Shown here piece after piece: positions 14,805-16,476 of a stretch of DNA of 16,476 nucleotides. The notes under the pieces were generated by a model that was not told the origin of the DNA, ran no database searches, and worked only from the letters and a program-made list of their open reading frames with translations. The position numbers were made by a program, and so were the translations under genes. The stretch's first letter is position 1; every line of letters starts with the position of its first letter. Source of the DNA: Limivivens sp034101475 (GTDB lineage: Bacteria > Bacillota > Clostridia > Lachnospirales > Lachnospiraceae); assembly GCA_034101475.1 (NCBI GenBank), contig JAXEJQ010000060.1:1-16476 (forward strand), given 5' to 3'.

Positions 14805-14855
14805 TTTAACTGTTCAGAAGCAATTGTCCCCGAGGCAAGGTACTGAACAGATACG
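14805..14855 (-). repeat. Dispersed repeat element, short copy
   Basis: AAGGTACTGAACAGATACG (14837-14855) is the exact reverse complement of 7421-7439, and TAACTGTTCAGAAGC (14807-14821) is the exact reverse complement of 7549-7563. The interior is only about 15 nt (ATTGTCCCCGAGG) and is itself near-palindromic, unlike the 109-nt interior of the other copy. The element therefore has fixed ends and a variable middle. Confidence 0.7.
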
Positions 14856-14865
14856 TTGGAGTCAA

Positions 14866-14917
14866 AAGATGCCATACGGATTGTTCCGTGCTTCGCACTC
14901 TCACAGTCCTGCATCTT
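14866..14917. repeat. Branched inverted repeat
   Basis: AAGATGC (14866-14872) pairs with GCATCTT (14911-14917). Between them ACGGA-TTGT-TCCGT and GTGC-TTC-GCAC form two small hairpins, giving a clover-like structure. It has no decoding-loop or acceptor features of a tRNA. It adjoins the repeat element and may be part of the same mobile unit or of the Nudix leader. Confidence 0.45.
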
Positions 14918-14994
14918 CTCTTTCATTATAAAACAAGAAAAGCAGAAAGTTCAGAAAAATTTTACGGCTGTTCAGATCAGGGCAAATCATTTTC

Positions 14995-15024
14995 TTGTTC
15001 TGTACGGGAAAATGGGTATATAAT
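14995..15024 (+). promoter_or_regulatory. Candidate promoter for the small protein and M20 genes
   Basis: TTGTTC (14995-15000) and a perfect TATAAT (15019-15024) are spaced by 18 bp. The start would be near 15031, only about 10 nt before the small gene's ATG, so that leader would be very short. Confidence 0.5.
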
Positions 15025-15039
15025 GACAACAGGAAAAAT

Positions 15040-15225
15040 ATGAAGCAGACCAGACACTGCGCACATTCCTACTGGGCATACCATGAGGTGACCTCCGCGA
15101 TTTTTCAGTCGGAGGGCCAGAAGGTCAATGAGCAGGTTCTGGAAGATTTTACAAAGGATTATGGAAAAGAAATGGCAGATATCCTTTGGAGTTATCGAAA
15201 TACGAATTTCAATGTTTGTGACTGA
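15040..15225 (+). CDS. Small protein of unknown function
   Basis: The reading frame gives 61 residues (MKQTRHCAHSYWAYHEVT ... SYRNTNFNVCD). I do not recognise it. It is soluble, with many aromatic residues (Tyr, Trp, Phe), two cysteines and no membrane helix; the middle (QKVNEQVLEDFTKDYGKEMAD) looks helical. AGGAAA lies before ATG 15040. A longer reading from 14995 would start inside the promoter. It ends 23 nt before the M20 gene and is probably co-transcribed with it. It could be a genuine small protein or the remnant of a longer one, since other genes here show internal gaps. Confidence 0.55.
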   Translation: MKQTRHCAHSYWAYHEVTSAIFQSEGQKVNEQVLEDFTKDYGKEMADILWSYRNTNFNVCD

Positions 15226-15237
15226 ACTGCGGTTCAG
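15222..15237 (+). repeat. Hairpin directly before the M20 ribosome binding site
   Basis: CTGAAC (15222-15227) and GTTCAG (15232-15237) pair around TGCG. The ribosome binding site GGAGGAGG starts at 15238, so the hairpin abuts it. It could tune translation of the M20 gene after the small gene's stop (15223-15225), which lies in its left arm. Confidence 0.4.
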
Positions 15238-15248
15238 GAGGAGGGGAA

Positions 15249-16469
15249 ATGAATTTCAGGAAGGAATCGGAAGCGATTGAAGACTATATTGTGGAAACCA
15301 GACGTTATCTGCATGCCCGTCCGGAGCTTTCTTTTGAAGAGAAGGAGACAACGGAGTTTCTGGAGCAGGAATTAACAAAGCTTGGATTGCAGCCGCAGAG
15401 GTATGAGGATTTTTATGGTGTCTGGGCAGACCTGTGCGGCGGAAAAAGTACGCCGGAAAGCAGAACGGTGGTGCTTCGCGCAGATATTGATGCGCTTCCG
15501 ATCCAGGAAGAAACAGGTCTTGCTTATGCCAGCCAGAGGAAAGGCGTGATGCACGCCTGCGGACATGACAGTCATGCGGCCATGCTGCTGGGAGCCGCAA
15601 GACTTCTGGTCTCCCATCAGGATGAGCTTCCAGGCAGAGTCCGGCTGCTGTTTCAGGCGGCGGAGGAGTCCTGCCATGGAGCGGAATACTATGTGAAAAA
15701 GGGGATTCTGGATGGAGCAGATGCGATTTACGGCTGTCACGTCTGGGCAACGCTGGACGCTCCGTATATCAATATTGATGACGGAGCACGCATGAGCAGC
15801 TGTGATAATTTTACCATTACCGTGAAAGGCGCTGCGGCCCATGGTTCCGCCCCGAACTACGGAGTTGATGCAATCGTTACTGCTGCGGCGATTATCCTGC
15901 AGCTTCAGACAATTGTATCCAGGAAGAGCGATCCGCGGGATACCCTCGCGATTACCATTGGGGAGATTGCGGGAGGCCCCCGATTTAATATTATTTCCGA
16001 TCAGGTGGTTATGAAAGGAACTGCAAGGACCCATAATCCCGAAGTGCGTGGCAAAATTGAGGGCTGGATCCGGAATATTGCGGAAAATGTTGCCAGAGCC
16101 AACGGAGCAGAGGCAGTGGTGGAGTATGAGTCTTATCCGGGTGTCCTTCTGAATGATCCGGCGGTGTCGGAAATTGCGAGGCAGGCAGTGAGGGAGCTCT
16201 ACGGGCAGGAAGGGCTGGGCAGCCATCCGATTCTCATGGGAAGCGAGGATTTCTCCTACTTCCTGGATCAGGTTCCGGGAGCCTATGCACTGATCGGTGT
16301 TCGTAATGAGGAAAAGGGCATCACCAGCCAAAACCACAATTCCCGCTTTCAGGTGGATGAAAGCGTTCTGAAAAGAGGAGCCGCTTTATACGCACAGTTC
16401 GCATACGATTTTTTGATAGAATCGGAACGGGCGAAGGACAGTATTCTGCTGGCGGTGGATGAATTTTAA
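15249..16469 (+). CDS. M20-family amidohydrolase/peptidase (N-acyl-amino acid or peptide amidohydrolase)
   Basis: This complete 406-residue metallohydrolase has a catalytic domain (about 1-185 and 300-406) and an inserted dimerisation domain (about 186-295, NFTITVKGAAAHGSAPNYGVDA). Metal-site residues seen are C104 and H106 (HACGHDSH), E139/E140 (FQAAEES), H164 (GCHVW) and the C-terminal histidine in SQNHNSRF, with GSEDFSYFL before it. The pattern is that of the zinc or manganese amidohydrolases that remove acyl groups from amino acids (hippurate, N-acetyl-diaminopimelate, indoleacetyl- or aminobenzoyl-type). It would fit with the peptide-processing genes at the other end of the window, but is 5 kb from them. 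GGAGGAGGGG precedes the ATG. The stop is 7 nt from the window end, in an A run. Confidence 0.9.
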   Translation: MNFRKESEAIEDYIVETRRYLHARPELSFEEKETTEFLEQELTKLGLQPQRYEDFYGVWADLCGGKSTPESRTVVLRADIDALPIQEETGLAYASQRKGVMHACGHDSHAAMLLGAARLLVSHQDELPGRVRLLFQAAEESCHGAEYYVKKGILDGADAIYGCHVWATLDAPYINIDDGARMSSCDNFTITVKGAAAHGSAPNYGVDAIVTAAAIILQLQTIVSRKSDPRDTLAITIGEIAGGPRFNIISDQVVMKGTARTHNPEVRGKIEGWIRNIAENVARANGAEAVVEYESYPGVLLNDPAVSEIARQAVRELYGQEGLGSHPILMGSEDFSYFLDQVPGAYALIGVRNEEKGITSQNHNSRFQVDESVLKRGAALYAQFAYDFLIESERAKDSILLAVDEF

Positions 16470-16476
16470 AAAAAAA

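Larger units (their letters stand above)
14766..15039. other. Intergenic region with repeat element and hairpins
   Basis: This 274-nt region lies between divergent genes. It contains the short repeat copy (14805-14855), a cluster of small hairpins (14866-14917), an AT-rich stretch and a promoter near 14995-15024. No further gene is seen. Confidence 0.65.

Noticed and set aside
7421..14855. CRISPR array from the repeated motifs
   Set aside because: The repeats are kilobases apart, inverted and without regular spacers or cas genes.
14866..14917. tRNA-like clover structure
   Set aside because: Stem lengths, anticodon loop and T-loop sequence do not fit a tRNA.
15372..16337. A 321-codon open frame on the minus strand
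   Set aside because: Shadow of the M20 gene; no start signal or family features.
16467..16476. Poly-A end as a terminator or poly-A tail
   Set aside because: There is no hairpin before it and it is the window edge; nothing beyond can be judged.

Overview
The window looks like part of the chromosome of a gut-type Gram-positive Clostridia, most likely a Lachnospiraceae relative. This is inferred from strong AGGAGG-type ribosome binding sites, mid-range GC content, Firmicutes-style oligopeptide (Opp) transporter genes, a TipA-like MerR regulator, and the general protein style. No rRNA, tRNA, CRISPR array, transposase or phage gene is visible. The last base lies 7 nt after a stop codon, so the window may be a contig end.

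Region 1 (1-10486) is a peptide uptake and processing locus. A dipeptide epimerase of the enolase superfamily (169-1245, +) converges on a long minus-strand operon and is separated from it by a strong bidirectional terminator (1261-1308). The operon, read from 7191 down to 1318, is oppB, oppC, oppD, oppF, a metal-dependent amidohydrolase of the imidazolonepropionase/prolidase-like group, and a LysR regulator whose start overlaps the amidohydrolase. Divergent from it are the extracellular peptide-binding protein gene (7602-8945, +) and a serine beta-lactamase-fold hydrolase (9020-10486, +). Together they suggest import of short peptides, epimerisation of one residue and hydrolysis inside the cell, possibly of peptides containing D-amino acids or derived from cell walls.

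Three genes of this locus are broken as written. oppF has a one-base frameshift in an A run. The LysR gene has a one-base frameshift and seems to lack an internal segment. The binding-protein gene has a frameshift in its signal peptide and two internal deletions. The single-base lesions are in or beside homopolymers and could be sequencing errors. The larger gaps are harder to explain that way, so real decay or misassembly are both open.

Region 2 (10487-10988) is a 500-nt non-coding stretch with a good terminator and a chain of large inverted repeats.

Region 3 (10989-14169, +) holds an SGNH hydrolase, a MerR/TipAS regulator with a typical 19-bp-spacer promoter, a probable gene remnant, a GNAT acetyltransferase and a membrane-anchored rhodanese. 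A Nudix hydrolase (14153-14765, -) overlaps the rhodanese tail to tail.

Region 4 (14766-16469) has a repeat-bearing intergenic region, an unrecognised 61-residue protein and an M20 amidohydrolase/peptidase.

The most unusual non-coding signal is a short element seen twice (7421-7566 and, inverted, 14805-14855), with ends containing CTGTTCAG/CTGAACAG. A third copy of one end is at 13004-13015. On the + strand all three CTGTTCAG ends lie 9-11 nt downstream of a perfect TATAAT box.
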